A stretch of DNA of 64,000 nucleotides from Euptelea pleiosperma (Eukaryota > Streptophyta > Magnoliopsida > Ranunculales > Eupteleaceae): NCBI GenBank assembly GCA_035048495.1, contig CM068549.1:20953440-21017439 (forward strand). The letters are read 5' to 3'. The translations under genes were made by a program, and so were the position numbers. A model generated the notes under the pieces. The model was not told where the DNA came from, ran no database searches, and was given only the letters and a program-made list of their open reading frames with translations. Position 1 is the stretch's first letter. Every line of letters starts with the position of its first letter. Below, one piece after another: positions 23,323-28,936 of this stretch.

Positions 23323-25301
23323 CAGTGAGTGTGAGAAAATGAATTAACAATTCATTCTCTCCTCTTCCCACAACTTCTCTCTTTAACCCTAATCTCCTTC
23401 TCCACCTTCCGCCTCCATTACACTTTTTTTCCATCTTCTATCTACAACCTTCATCTACTGGTTACAACCTAATTTACAATAGTTACACCTCCCTCTAACA
23501 GCTTAAGCTTTTAGAGTAAAGTGATTGTCAACATGGTATCAGAGCAGGGAGGTCCCAATAGGTCACGGGTTCAAGTCCCCGGCAAAGTGCTGAGGGGGAC
23601 TGTTGTTGGAGTGTGTTGTTTGGCTGTGTAGCCAGCACTCCGCCTGTGTTAGACCCGCGGATCCTTTGATATACATTGTTACACCTCCCTCTAACAGCTT
23701 AAGCTTTTAGAGTAAAGTGATTGTCAACAGGGTTTACCCTACATTTCAGTAAAACACAAATAAATATATTATTGCTGGCAATAAGGGAAATATCATTCAA
23801 CTCAAGCTGGAGAAACCAATTTAGGTCCTGTTTCAATATGCATTTTCTGAAAACGTATTATTTGAAACCCAAAACCTTGTTATTAGATAATGAAATTAAA
23901 ACAAAGTCAATATTATTTATCAAAAAGTGGCAAAGGGGGGGTTTTCCTCACAATTAGAAATTCGTGTTTTAAAAATCCTCCCACTCAAACAAAAAAAGTG
24001 CGTCGATTTCCATGCAGTTTGACTCTTCTCAGAATAAATAATTAACTTGGTGCATCCAATAGGCCCTTAAGATTTTCAACACATGATAACCATTTTTTAA
24101 GACTTTTTACCTATTTATTAGTACTTTTATTGTTATTTTGGACCAACAAAACTTCAAAGTATTCAATTTTTGGACTAGATTTTCTGAAGTTTGGCAAAAC
24201 CCATCCAACGATGTCCCTATTACAGTCTCGAAAACAAGTCAATAATCCAAAATTTCGAGATTCTACACTCAGACTATGTGAATACCCTTGAGAATGGCTA
24301 ATAACTCCAAAGTATGCCCCCCATCCCACCGAGGAGTTTCCAAAGGATAGGTCAATACTGACCACCAAAAGGAACAGTTCGGCGGGTTCCAAAAATTACA
24401 AGCCTTTTCTTTGTGAAAGCATTCAAATTGGACATATCAATTGGAATATAAATGTCTTGATTTGGCCTAATCTTCAATATGGATCAAAGCAAAATTTATA
24501 TTTAGGGTCTTCAATGATTCTACGAATGATCTCAGCCTTCGGGTGAGCTTCATTTCTAAAATCCCTTGGATTCATCATCAACATAAAAAATTCTTCTCAT
24601 ATTCCTTAAGTAATCGAAATTGTGAACTTTACGGTGGAAACAAAGCGATATCTGAAACAATAAAAGGTATATAGTGTAGTGGTGAGTTGAGTTTGGTCTT
24701 CATTACCAAATAATAAACTGCTGACAAATAATAGTACAACCAAGAAATGAAGATAAACTCAATCACAACAACAGACAATGGAGAATTGTATGGGGAAGGG
24801 AAACTGACCTCGCCAACAGCGGCGGAAGGTGTGGCATCAAAGAAGTCCCTCAAAGTGTTGAACCAGTTGGGGGTCCTATCAGCAACAAACCTGCATACAC
24901 GGACAATCCAAGTTCATGGACGAGAAGCAGTCGGGAGACCTCAAAGCAGCAGAAATAGAGTGAAAATGGTCAATCACCAGGGATGGAGGCCAAAGCAAGG
25001 AACGATGCATGAAGGATACTGCTCACCCATCTGCTTCACCAGATGCCAATCTTTCTGCAAAGGAAAAAATATATATTTCAGAAATGGCTGCGGTAAATCG
25101 GATGACGATTCACAATAGTAATACCTCGGAGACTCCATTGACGGCGAAGCGGAGTACGCCGGAGTCGAGAGCTGTTCGAATGAGTTGAGGAGCCAAGTGG
25201 TAGATTCTAGGGTCCTGAAGGTGGCAGTGAGAATCAAACAGCTTCTTCATTGCTCTGCTGGATGTGCTGCTGCTGCTGCTCGACATCGCTTCCTCCGACA
25301 T
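4173..25301 (-). CDS. TatD-family metal-dependent deoxyribonuclease, complete multi-exon gene
   Basis: Spliced on the minus strand from exons 25301-25125, 25054-24978, 24890-24809, 17685-17635 and/or 17584-17534, 16946-16846, 5971-5818, 5707-5477 and 4292-4173: 993 nt with one exon-4 copy, giving 330 aa (347 aa with both). All junctions keep frame. Seen: N-terminal Ser-rich stretch, then DSHCHLQD (His25, His27), VGEIGLD (Glu112), SIHCVRA (His150), VILHSY (His175) and LLESDSPDA (Asp225). These are the five metal-ligand positions of the TatD TIM-barrel hydrolase family, which in known members removes nucleotides from DNA using Mg. Plant homologues have the same length and the same C-terminal block (ANIH..LSYVASLLEM...LFSYPGSK), which is present, followed by a stop. 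Two Copia insertions, one in each orientation, and many other repeats sit in introns, so the mature protein should be unaffected if splicing works. An in-frame Met18 could be an alternative start. Transcription was not shown; function is by family. Confidence 0.9.
4690..5215 (+). mobile_element. LINE 3' fragment in TatD intron 7
   Basis: Plus-strand LINE tail: an aaaggaaattttttacaa block, gagatgaggatgtggagatgg, ctaaaagggtgagaggaagg, and a 3' end tagggataaggcactgttaatgatgatga. Same family as 3105-3700 and 7725-8275; multiple stops. Confidence 0.75.
5477..5707 (-). CDS. TatD gene exon 7
   Basis: 231 nt after acceptor ttgtag: VPTERILLESDSPDALPKLN through KETLNHPANIHS, donor agt|gtgcgg. Contains the catalytic-site Asp of LLESD. 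A decayed duplicate of this exon lies at about 6296-6515. Confidence 0.9.
5818..5971 (-). CDS. TatD gene exon 6
   Basis: 154 nt after acceptor gacaag; the first base completes a Gln codon, then HTGPFPVGVILHSYLGSAEM through KAKRMLKS, donor tcg|gttagt. Contains the VILHSY His ligand. Confidence 0.92.
6296..6515 (-). pseudogene. Decayed duplicate of TatD exon 7 inside intron 5
   Basis: The minus strand here reads NVSSFSGHQFNASGYASTLR and then FFFQFCWCIC. This aligns with exon 7 (NVSNSLDHQFRTSEDSSTRL) and even with the sequence just past its donor (LLFFNFCWCIH). The upstream half is also recognisable at DNA level (ggttttattga against ggattttattgga) but has stops and lost motifs. It lies upstream of exon 6 in gene orientation, so it is a remnant of an internal segmental duplication, not a usable exon. 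Confidence 0.75.
6551..7310 (+). mobile_element. LTR-like sequence (solo LTR or remnant)
   Basis: Contains tagtcccacattggatag, a TATA context ggctataaaaagagatcc at about 6994 and a long non-coding transcript-like stretch. A partial twin at about 47215-47530 shares taaccgttagatcgttaggtgtctgattgatgat, gttgtgttc and tataaaaagaga. Ends and TSD could not be fixed. Confidence 0.55.
7354..7640 (-). mobile_element. Chimeric TRIM remnant
   Basis: Minus-strand element: a 129-bp LTR of the same family as the TRIM at 17786 (7354-7482), an internal domain 7483-7547 ending in TGGTATCA on the element strand, and then at 7548-7606 a shortened LTR like the second family at 57024-57142 (tgttaaacaggtcgtcgggccaacac...ccgctaaca), followed by another internal-like stretch. 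The two LTRs are therefore from different families. Confidence 0.75.
7725..8275 (+). mobile_element. LINE 3' fragment in TatD intron 5
   Basis: Encodes HKEGEIGEDVQ, then in other frames a KLRGKFYKAAIT-like run, and ends gatagttgggataaggcatagacaatgatgatgatg, the characteristic 3' terminus. Broken by frameshifts. Confidence 0.75.
8276..10379. other. Intronic sequence without recognised feature
   Basis: Within TatD intron 5. AT-rich, no coding homology seen; a LINE-like 3' terminus (gcaaaccccatatagttaggatgaggc) appears near 10297-10325. Confidence 0.5.
10380..10514 (-). mobile_element. LINE 3' remnant, half split by Copia (proximal part)
   Basis: Minus-strand remnant of a plant LINE reverse-transcriptase tail (compare 3105-3660 and 58805-59404). 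Sequence such as tactacctcaatccatgtcc and ccttcaacaaagcac continues at 15903 after the Copia. Confidence 0.7.
10515..10721 (-). repeat. 3' LTR of intact Copia
   Basis: 207 bp, identical to 15696-15902. Contains a 12-bp stem hairpin (gaaatcgtgtag...ctacacgatttc) at 10598-10634 and an AT-rich TATA-like stretch. Confidence 0.97.
10722..10734 (-). other. Polypurine tract of intact Copia
   Basis: Element strand GCTTGAGGGGGAG immediately before the 3' LTR; the polyprotein TGA stop (10729-10731) overlaps it. Confidence 0.9.
10729..15120 (-). CDS. Copia Gag-Pol polyprotein, full length
   Basis: 1463 codons without a stop, ATG at 15120. Domains in order (approximate residues): Gag (about 30-250, TVKLDGTNYLAWS), CCHC zinc knuckle CDHCGKRRHTRETC (about 270), aspartic protease IDSGASDHMTG (about 380), integrase with H/C zinc-binding block WHNRLGH...CETC (about 520-560) and D-D-E core HSDVWGP, RTDNGGEY, GTAERKHR (about 577-676), reverse transcriptase with YVDDIVVTG (about 1145), RNase H with YTDADWAG and ARSSAEAEYRS (about 1307-1415). 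Every catalytic motif is present. Gag and Pol share one frame, so no frameshift signal is needed. It supplies capsid, protease, integrase and RT for cytoplasmic virus-like particles in this family. Confidence 0.97.
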   Translation of the reverse strand: MSTSEESSSAKSEIIVAPPSLGSHGDHSPGLQITTVKLDGTNYLAWSQSAKMYITGRGKAGYITGRVTAPDSSDAAFEKWEAENSMVMSWLLHSMHPSISTGFLFLPTAKDIWDTASQTYSQDGNFARMYELQQEIAHLKQGDLPLGSYYAALRSKWEEVDHYQTYTPACTKDATEFRKMIVRGRIFEFLGGLNQSYEQVRANILGRDPPPSTIAQVYSYIQSEDSRRRAMSSKTDADVPLSEKSALATQKLSKPTSKKDGDLDDRDRLRCDHCGKRRHTRETCWSLHGRPAQFSGGKQGSSKKPSGSKHGTSAAHATSQDSSDATPSSGQSNTFSSMDIDRLRQLLTQLDGPSPPTSSFAQTGTSHSAHHVSTAPIGPSWIIDSGASDHMTGMPSLFSTYNICSGKDKVRVADGTFSSISGKGTISATPTLSLSSVLHVPKFTTNLLSVSHLTKSLNCSVTFFPTHCVFQDLETRRMIGSGREDGGLYLLDSQPTSYSVAHQSSANVSSFSVNKDLLMRWHNRLGHLPLSVMKSLLPQFASIPFFEFNCETCVLAKQCRVSFPTSNKKSTFPLQLVHSDVWGPNPTTSIFGFRYFVVFVDDYSRYTWIYLMKSKNEVHTIFQTFHKMVCNQLGTTLKVLRTDNGGEYMYSGLASYFEEHGILHQTSCADTPQQNGTAERKHRHVLEVARALLLGTRVPKGYWADAMLTASYLINRMPSRVLGSKSPLSLLFPSCPVFSIPPKVFGCVCYVHAHHRKDKLDPKAVRCVFLGYSSTQKGYRCFHPSTRRRFVSLDVTFFESLPFFSVDRTSLQGELGSIDESPIPPQGEIPQPVPLDLLDESPVPLSLSPTDTVPQDPQLKTYARRRQKEKQSTIQAHCQEIQLDPGNRVLSDPQDDMSVAPTIIPIDIDVPIAHRKGVRNCVTKHPISHFVSYQQLSPSYRAFATSLSSVALPSGVSDALSQPQWKAAMLEEMTALEKNGTWDLVPLPRGKKPVGCKWVYTVKYKADGSIDRYKARLVAKGYTQTYGIDYQETFAPVAKMNSVRVLLSLAANFSWPLHQLDVKNAFLHGDLEEEVYMTGPPGFSPTGSKELVCRLKKALYGLKQSPRAWFERFSSAVKKIGYSQSQADHTLFIKRSQGRLTALIVYVDDIVVTGDDPDEVCRLKKYLGTEFEIKDLGTLRYFLGIEVARSKQGVFISQRKYVLDLLRESGNLGAKPADTPIEQQHRLNPVDGDPIADAGQFQRLVGRLIYLSLTRPDIAYAVSVISQFMHAPRSPHLEAVHRVLRYLKGAPGNGLLFSKNGHLRVEAYTDADWAGSVTDRRSTSGYCTYVGGNLVSWRSKKQPVVARSSAEAEYRSMAHGVCELLWLKTMLSELGYPVKGSMQLYCDNKAAISIAHNPVQHDRTKHIEVDRHFIKEKLGQGLICTPYVHTADQVADVLTKGVTKGILEHLLSKLGMIDIFAPA
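15379..15580 (-). repeat. 41-bp tandem repeats in Copia leader
   Basis: Six starts of gcggcta at 15379, 15420, 15461, 15502, 15543 and 15574: four exact 41-bp spacings, then a 31-bp one. Two units contain the inverted pair CTCCAG-gctt-CTGGAG; in others it is degenerate. Lies between primer site and ATG in the 5' leader. Packaging, dimerisation or translation roles are speculation. Confidence 0.85.
15684..15695 (-). other. Primer binding site (initiator tRNA-Met) of intact Copia
   Basis: On the element strand reads TGGTATCAGAGC, complementary to the 3' end of plant initiator tRNA-Met and directly adjacent to the 5' LTR. It would prime minus-strand cDNA. Confidence 0.95.
15696..15902 (-). repeat. 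5' LTR of intact Copia
   Basis: 207 bp, no difference from the other LTR seen. On the element strand it begins TGTTGTCAGGGACC and ends GATTACAACA, followed directly by the primer binding site. Confidence 0.97.
15903..16320 (-). mobile_element. LINE 3' remnant, distal part (interrupted by hAT MITE)
   Basis: Continuation of the remnant at 10380-10514: agcactccatctaaatg, then cccaaaccatctcaat and cctcggatgtgctcactta, the reverse of the LINE block ending in a conserved Trp-rich tail. The 168-bp MITE at 16028 interrupts it between two copies of cttatgaa. Confidence 0.7.
16028..16195. mobile_element. hAT-type MITE
   Basis: 168 bp with terminal inverted repeats CAGTGGCGAAGCCAGG and CCTGGCTCCGCCACTG and a perfect 8-bp target duplication CTTATGAA (16020-16027, 16196-16203). 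Removing it and one TSD restores the LINE remnant reading. The CAGTGGCGGAGCCAGG end is typical of plant hAT non-autonomous elements. Confidence 0.93.
16846..16946 (-). CDS. TatD gene exon 5
   Basis: 101 nt after acceptor attttcag: VNVFQQQLELAKELGRPASI then HCVRAFGDLLEIM plus CA, donor atgca|gtatgg. Contains the conserved metal-binding His of the SIHCVRA motif. The next intron, nearly 11 kb, carries the intact Copia. Confidence 0.92.
17534..17584 (-). CDS. TatD gene exon 4, copy b (tandem duplicate)
   Basis: 51 nt, identical to copy a except one base (Ser to Phe: INFMDQ). It keeps the same acceptor and donor. Use could be alternative, constitutive (adding 17 aa next to the active-site loop) or absent; sequence alone does not tell. 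Confidence 0.8.
17635..17685 (-). CDS. TatD gene exon 4, copy a
   Basis: 51 nt in phase 0: IGLDKGSHGKEINSMDQ, with acceptor ttttcag and donor cag|gtcttt. Lies inside the first (5'-most in gene orientation) of two 101-bp tandem units. Either copy alone, or both, keeps frame into exon 5 (VNVFQQQLEL). Confidence 0.85.
17786..17866 (+). repeat. TRIM 5' LTR, left piece
   Basis: First 81 bp of the 5' LTR up to and including one copy of GTTAC, the Copia target duplication. Confidence 0.9.
17867..18205 (+). repeat. 5' LTR of degenerate Copia
   Basis: 339 bp, TGTTGCAGTTTATG...TTTACAACA, with an (AT)n tract at about 18026-18047 acting as the TATA region and three GTGAATAGTGTC-type repeats. Confidence 0.93.
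18206..18217 (+). other. Primer binding site of degenerate Copia
   Basis: TGGTATCAGAGC directly after the 5' LTR; initiator tRNA-Met type. Confidence 0.93.
18798..23144 (+). pseudogene. Broken Copia Gag-Pol polyprotein
   Basis: Reading from ATG 18798: Gag with TTVKLDGTNFLEWK, knuckle CGRMGHIRATC (first Cys of the CX2C now preceded by RDH), protease IDSGASDHMTG, integrase HSDVWGP...GTAERKNR, RT YVDDIVITG, RNase H YTDADWAS and ARSSAEAEFRS. Breaks: TGA at 18873; an apparent 1-bp loss near 19863 and 2-bp loss in a CT run near 20080, which together restore frame; TGA at 21345; TGA at 22647. In the integrase core the second Asp (expected RTDNG) reads HSNNG. No full polyprotein can be made. Confidence 0.95.
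23152..23481 (+). repeat. 3' LTR of degenerate Copia
   Basis: 330 bp, TGTTGGAGTTTATG...TTTACAATA. Carries three CACGTG G-box cores at 23175, 23211 and 23242, two of them within larger palindromes (acacccacgtgggtgt, cactattcacgtgaatagtg). Confidence 0.93.
23487..23533 (+). repeat. TRIM 5' LTR, right piece
   Basis: Last 47 bp of the interrupted LTR (acctccctctaacagc...ttgtcaaca), immediately followed by the TGGTATCAGAGC primer site at 23534. Confidence 0.9.
23601..23729 (+). repeat. TRIM 3' LTR
   Basis: 129 bp, uninterrupted, nearly identical to the rejoined 5' LTR; ends TTGTCAACA before TSD GGGTT. Confidence 0.93.
23822..24066. mobile_element. Possible Tourist-like MITE
   Basis: ttaggtcctgtttcaatatgc at the left and gcatccaataggcccttaa at the right give partial inverted ends with TTA flanks; in TatD intron 3. 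Weak. Confidence 0.4.
24111..24392 (-). other. Unassigned open stretch, possible RNase H-like relic
   Basis: Minus strand reads SIDLSFGNSSVGWGAYFGVI, loosely like the start of a plant LINE/host RNase H (GNSSVG...). No catalytic residues can be followed. Not a confident gene. Confidence 0.2.
24809..24890 (-). CDS. TatD gene exon 3
   Basis: 82 nt after acceptor atgcag; completes the Trp codon, then FVADRTPNWFNTLRDFF...AAVGE and donor gag|gtcagt. The final Glu is the metal-bridging Glu of the GE(I)GLD motif, completed by exon 4. Confidence 0.92.
24978..25054 (-). CDS. TatD gene exon 2
   Basis: 77 nt after a tttgcag acceptor; encodes KDWHLVKQMGEQYPS...CFGLHP plus two bases of a Trp codon, then donor ctg|gtgatt. 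This matches the conserved CFGLHPW block of plant TatD proteins. Confidence 0.92.
25125..25301 (-). CDS. TatD gene exon 1
   Basis: 177 nt, 59 codons, ATG at 25301. Encodes a Ser-rich leader then KKLFDSHCHLQDPR and ends ...RFAVNGVSE before a GT donor (gag|gtatta). The HxH metal motif that opens TatD proteins is here. Phase 0 to exon 2. Confidence 0.92.
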
Positions 25302-25340
25302 TTAAGTTGGGCGTTTTCAGGACCTCATCCAATCTTGGCC

Positions 25341-25562
25341 AGGCTGAACCTGTTCAGGGGGCCCCCTTTTTCCTGACCCGTCTTTGGGTTTGTGTGTACG
25401 GCCGTGGATTTCAAGAATCCAACGGTGACTGTCAGCGCCGAGCTGGCATGACTTTTGTCCTTTTTGGGGCGCTGAAAACCACCGTTGGATTGGTGAAATC
25501 CACGGCCTAACGCGCGAACAGCGAGGTGGGTCAGAAAAAGGGGGTCCTCGGAGCCTGAGCCT
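25341..25562. mobile_element. Hairpin MITE next to TatD start codon
   Basis: Inverted arms: aggctgaacctgttcagggg...ccctttttcctgaccc against gggtcagaaaaaggggg...gagcctgagcct, with an inner pair ggccgtggatttcaagaatc / ttggtgaaatccacggcc. Its left end is 40 bp upstream of the ATG, so it must overlap the 5' UTR or core promoter. TSD not evident. Confidence 0.75.
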
Positions 25563-25924
25563 AAGTGGGAATGGATATTACTAAAATTGTCCCTATTTTT
25601 CCTTCTCTTCAATTTATTCAATTCACTTCGCACGGGGGCTTTTCGGTCTTTTTGGCATCAAAAGACATTGTCACCCCTAGACAGCACTCAATGTTTAAAA
25701 AAAATCAAAACTATCCTTAGTCCTAATCTGACCCTCAAGTTCATTAAATTGACAAAATTGCTTCTTTCAATTTTGTAATTTTTTTAATTAATAAGGGTTC
25801 TTTAGTCATTCAACATTTCCACATTTCAACACAACTGTTAAAGCATTTATTGTATTCCACGTGTCACTTGATCTCTATCCATGAAAAAACTAGTCAATAT
25901 TGTTTATAATAGACCCGCAGGGGC

Positions 25925-26545
25925 ACATTATTACAGACTACTGACCGTGTGGATGTTTGGCCCATCCTTAGACGGACTTACGTAACAAAAATCGGCCTGA
26001 TTAATGAATTATAACCTTTGTATCATAATTCTTGAAATAAACGGTTGAAACTAAGTCATGAAAATGACTAATCCAACATATATATATATATATATTACTA
26101 ATCAAGATGATTTTTTCATATGTAGGTCCAATTAGGGGTGGAAAAAAATTCTTTAGGGTCAATGTTCTCTAAGAATGTACCATGTGGCTCATAATATGGC
26201 CCATCATCAATATGGATGTTTGGAGGAAAAAAAAAACAAAAAAGAGAGTTAATCAAGTTACAGTTACCTGTAGGTACCTCATTATTAAAATAGTAATGGG
26301 TCAAGAGCCATAGATGTTCATGTTGCATAGTGTGTCGTTTTGTCACTGACCAAATAATAGTCGAAATTCACTATTAAAAACAAACTATGAAAAGACTCTA
26401 ATCCAACGGATATAAATAACTACGTAGGATATTTTTTGCATGGAGGTCCACCTAGGGATGGGCGAAACATCTATACAGTCATCAATTTCTAAGAGTATAC
26501 CATGTGTACGTATGGTGTATGTGCATTGCACGTGGCAGTCCCCTA
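25925..26545. repeat. Cluster of dispersed module copies
   Basis: A reverse copy (ggatgtttggcccatcctta, 25951) and forward copies at about 26105-26215 and 26430-26545 (gggcgaaacatctatacagt, catgtgtacg). No gene seen in 25563-27065 otherwise. Confidence 0.65.
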
Positions 26546-27065
26546 GTGTTTTATTAAAGGACAAACCTAGCAAAGTGAGCCCCAAAAGGTGGGCCCCACA
26601 TGGTTACCAAACAAAGTCTAGAAGGATTAGAACTGGACCTACCACAACTGGCCCATTCTTGTTTTCCAAATATGCACTTTAATTTATTTTAAATTTTTAC
26701 AACACAAACTAACCAACATTGTACAAACAACACTTTTGATCCAGACTCTCCCTCTCCCTGTAACACAAGTAAATGGGCTAATGAGTTTGGAGGAGAAGTG
26801 CCTAGATATGCTCCGAACGAATGAGAGGTCCTACCCCTAGTTGCCAAGTTCGCAAATTGGTCGCGAATAATTCGTAAATTATTCACTTTATAGGTGCAAA
26901 CGAATTATTCGGGCGAACTTTTCAAAAAGTCAGAATAATTCGCGCACAATTAATGCCTAACTTTCAAAACATGTTTTATTCGTGGAGACGTCTAATTCGG
27001 CCCTTTAGTTCGGCTGAAAATAGAATTCAAAAATAAACAAACAAAAGAAGGAAAGAAGAAGGGAC

Positions 27066-27175
27066 GGGATATTGGCACCCACGTTTTCGCTCAGTAAACC
27101 CATCACTCATCACACCCATCCACCAAAAAAAAAAAAAAAACAGAGAAGAAGAGGAGGAGGAGGACACCGCTGCCG
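27066..27175 (+). repeat. Outer inverted repeat, left arm, flanking the CACTA
   Basis: gggatattggcacccacg, ttttcgctcagtaaaccc, catcactcatcacacccat, A-tract, gaggaggacaccgctgccg. The same blocks occur in reverse complement and reverse order at 44880-45068. Confidence 0.85.
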
Positions 27176-27178
27176 TTA

Positions 27179-27495
27179 CACTACACCAAAATTCCCAATT
27201 TGCAACGGTAGATTTTTCTAATTTGAAACGATTTTGAACCATGTGTAATATGAAACGGTTTTAAACCGTTTCCAACATTAAAAACGGTTTATAACCGTTT
27301 CCAAATTGGAAAATCGTTTTAAGCACTAAGTTGGGTTAATATATATATGAAACGGTTAATAACCATTGTAAACTCCAATTAGAGCCGTTGCATAACACAT
27401 TAGAAACATATTTGACCATGTTTTAAAACGGTTTATAACTGTTTCGACAAATATTAGTAGGTTACAACGGTTTAGAACCGTTTCAAAGTTGTCAG
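27179..27495 (+). repeat. CACTA left terminal and subterminal repeats
   Basis: Terminal CACTACACCAAAATTCCC followed by repeated aacggtttNaaaccgtt words (for example 27254-27277, 27283-27303, 27428-27446, 27468-27486). Confidence 0.88.
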
Positions 27496-27547
27496 TTGAA
27501 ATAAAAAAAAATAAAGGGCGCTAACCCTAATTGTTTTTCGCACTGAC

Positions 27548-27554
27548 TATAAAT
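27548..27554 (+). promoter_or_regulatory. Putative TATA box of the CACTA transcript
   Basis: ctataaatacc about 370 bp inside the left end, followed by a CT-rich leader with aaccctagatc and a good donor (aacaacag|gtaagtc) at 27781, as expected for an En/Spm-type leader exon. Confidence 0.45.
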
Positions 27555-28371
27555 ACCCATTTTCGTGCGTGAGTAAGTGTTTCTCGATTCCTCTCGATTG
27601 AAATCCCCCCAAACCCTCCCCAAACCCTAGATCTTAATCTTCTCTTGTTCTCTCTCCTGTCCGGTGTTTCTGCTGGTTTTTGCATGTTGGTTCCTCCGTG
27701 TTGGTTCTTCTCTCTCCCAGCGCTTGTGCTAACACTCGGCTCGGAAACGAAGCTTGCTATAGAAGCACTCCGAAACAACAGGTAAGTCTCTCACGCGGAT
27801 TGTTTCTTGATTTCTCTCTCGGTGTTCTTCTCTCTTTCTCGCTTATTAGAGCTCGATTCTTGAAATGGTTGTCTTAGGTTAGGGCTTATACTTTCTATTA
27901 GAGATTTCTCTCTCGGTGTTCTTCTTTCTCTCTTTCTCCTTATTGATGTTGTTCTGATCTTTGATTCTATTATAGCTAGATGATCACATACTATTTTCCT
28001 TTTGTTCTCTTTCGAAACCCTTTTATGGTTTTGTTTGTCCATATATATGCCTGCAAAGGCTAAAGTTTCAGCCCCATCAAGCCATTCTTTACCAAGATCT
28101 AGCTCTTCAAAAGCAACTAGTTCTATTGGACTATTTTCATGTATTGTAACCAGGGCCGTCTCTACCATAATGCATTCAATATTTTGCTTTATTTGTTTTA
28201 TATTTTTTCCGAATATTTGAATACATTAATTTTTAATTAATGACAAATCTGAATTGTATTCGAAACATTTTCCATACAGTATTTTTGCTGCCTCAGAACT
28301 GCTAAGTAGGCTCCTTACTAAGGAGTAAAAAGCTGGACTGGGCCATTGACCCGGTGAATCGGATACTCTAC

Positions 28372-28936
28372 CGGATTGCAAATCACACAATCACAAGCCA
28401 ATCAGTTCAGGGCATGGTTTTAAAAACGGCCGTTTAAACGGTAACGCCCCAAGCCCATTTCCGTTTAAACTTGTTTTATCAGTTTTGAAAAAAACGGCCG
28501 TTTTTTGGTTTTAACGGCCGTTAAAATCGTTTAAACAGCCGTTTAATTTTGAAAAATTTTGTGAAAAAAATGGTCATTAAAACTGTTTAATTCCGTTAAA
28601 ATCCGTTTAATTTCCGTTAAATTCCATTTTTTTTTAATTTTCAAATTTCAAAATTTGAATTTCAGCGCCACTTTTTCCGTTAAAATCATTAAAACCGTTA
28701 AAATCCATTAAAATCCTTTTAATTCCATTTTTTCCCATTTTTGCCCCTGACCGTTTCAATCCGTTTAAACGGTTTAAACCGTAACGCCCCCAGTCCATTT
28801 AACCGTTAAAACAGCCTCCTTTAAACCTTGGTTCTAGGCACATACCCAAGTGCTTTTCGCAACATATCCATGTGCTTTTGCTTTGAAGAGTACATGCCTA
28901 GAACTGATTGGCTTGTGATTGTGTGATTTGTAATCC
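28372..28936. mobile_element. Long-hairpin MITE split by another insertion
   Basis: Arms cggattgcaaatcacacaat...aagccaatcagttc (28372-28408) and gaactgattggcttgtgatt...gatttgtaatccg (28900-28936) are near-perfect inverted repeats. The left arm is interrupted by the element at 28413-28830. Confidence 0.75.
28413..28830. mobile_element. Palindromic-word MITE (AACGGCCGTT type)
   Basis: Edges CATGGTTTTAAAAACGG and, reverse complement, CAAGGTTTAAAGG. The body is built from aacggccgttt, gtttaaac and gtaacgcccc words. Flanked by an imperfect 8-bp TSD (gttcaggg / gttctagg). Interrupts the left arm of the hairpin MITE at 28372. Confidence 0.7.

Larger units (their letters stand above)
17867..23481 (+). 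mobile_element. Degenerate Ty1/Copia retrotransposon
   Basis: 5615-bp element with LTRs 17867-18205 (339 bp) and 23152-23481 (330 bp), primer site TGGTATCAGAGC at 18206-18217, polypurine tract before 23152 and target duplication GTTAC (17862-17866, 23482-23486). LTRs differ at several bases, in AT-repeat length and in the number of a 15-bp GTGAATAGTGTC repeat, so it is older than the Copia at 10515. Its proteins closely resemble that element's. It is inserted in a TRIM LTR, itself in the intron between TatD exons 3 and 4, antisense to that gene. Confidence 0.95.
17786..23729 (+). mobile_element. TRIM retroelement with a Copia nested in its 5' LTR
   Basis: Without the Copia this is a ~324-bp terminal-repeat retrotransposon in miniature: LTR (128-129 bp, TGTTGTTGGAGTGTG...TTGTCAACA), primer site TGGTATCAGAGC, a 67-bp internal domain ending TGAGGGGGAC, and a second LTR. 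Target duplication GGGTT at 17781-17785 and 23730-23734. It has no coding capacity, as expected of a TRIM. The internal domain contains GGTTCAAGTCC, a Pol III B-box-like word. Confidence 0.93.

Noticed and set aside
23534..23600. tRNA gene in the TRIM internal domain
   Set aside because: Has box-like words but no cloverleaf or acceptor stem; it matches a retroelement primer site and PPT layout.
28002..28220. Small gene MPAKAKVSAPSS... in the CACTA leader
   Set aside because: Ser-rich 40-residue open stretch with no family match; possibly a leader exon of the element, but unsupported.
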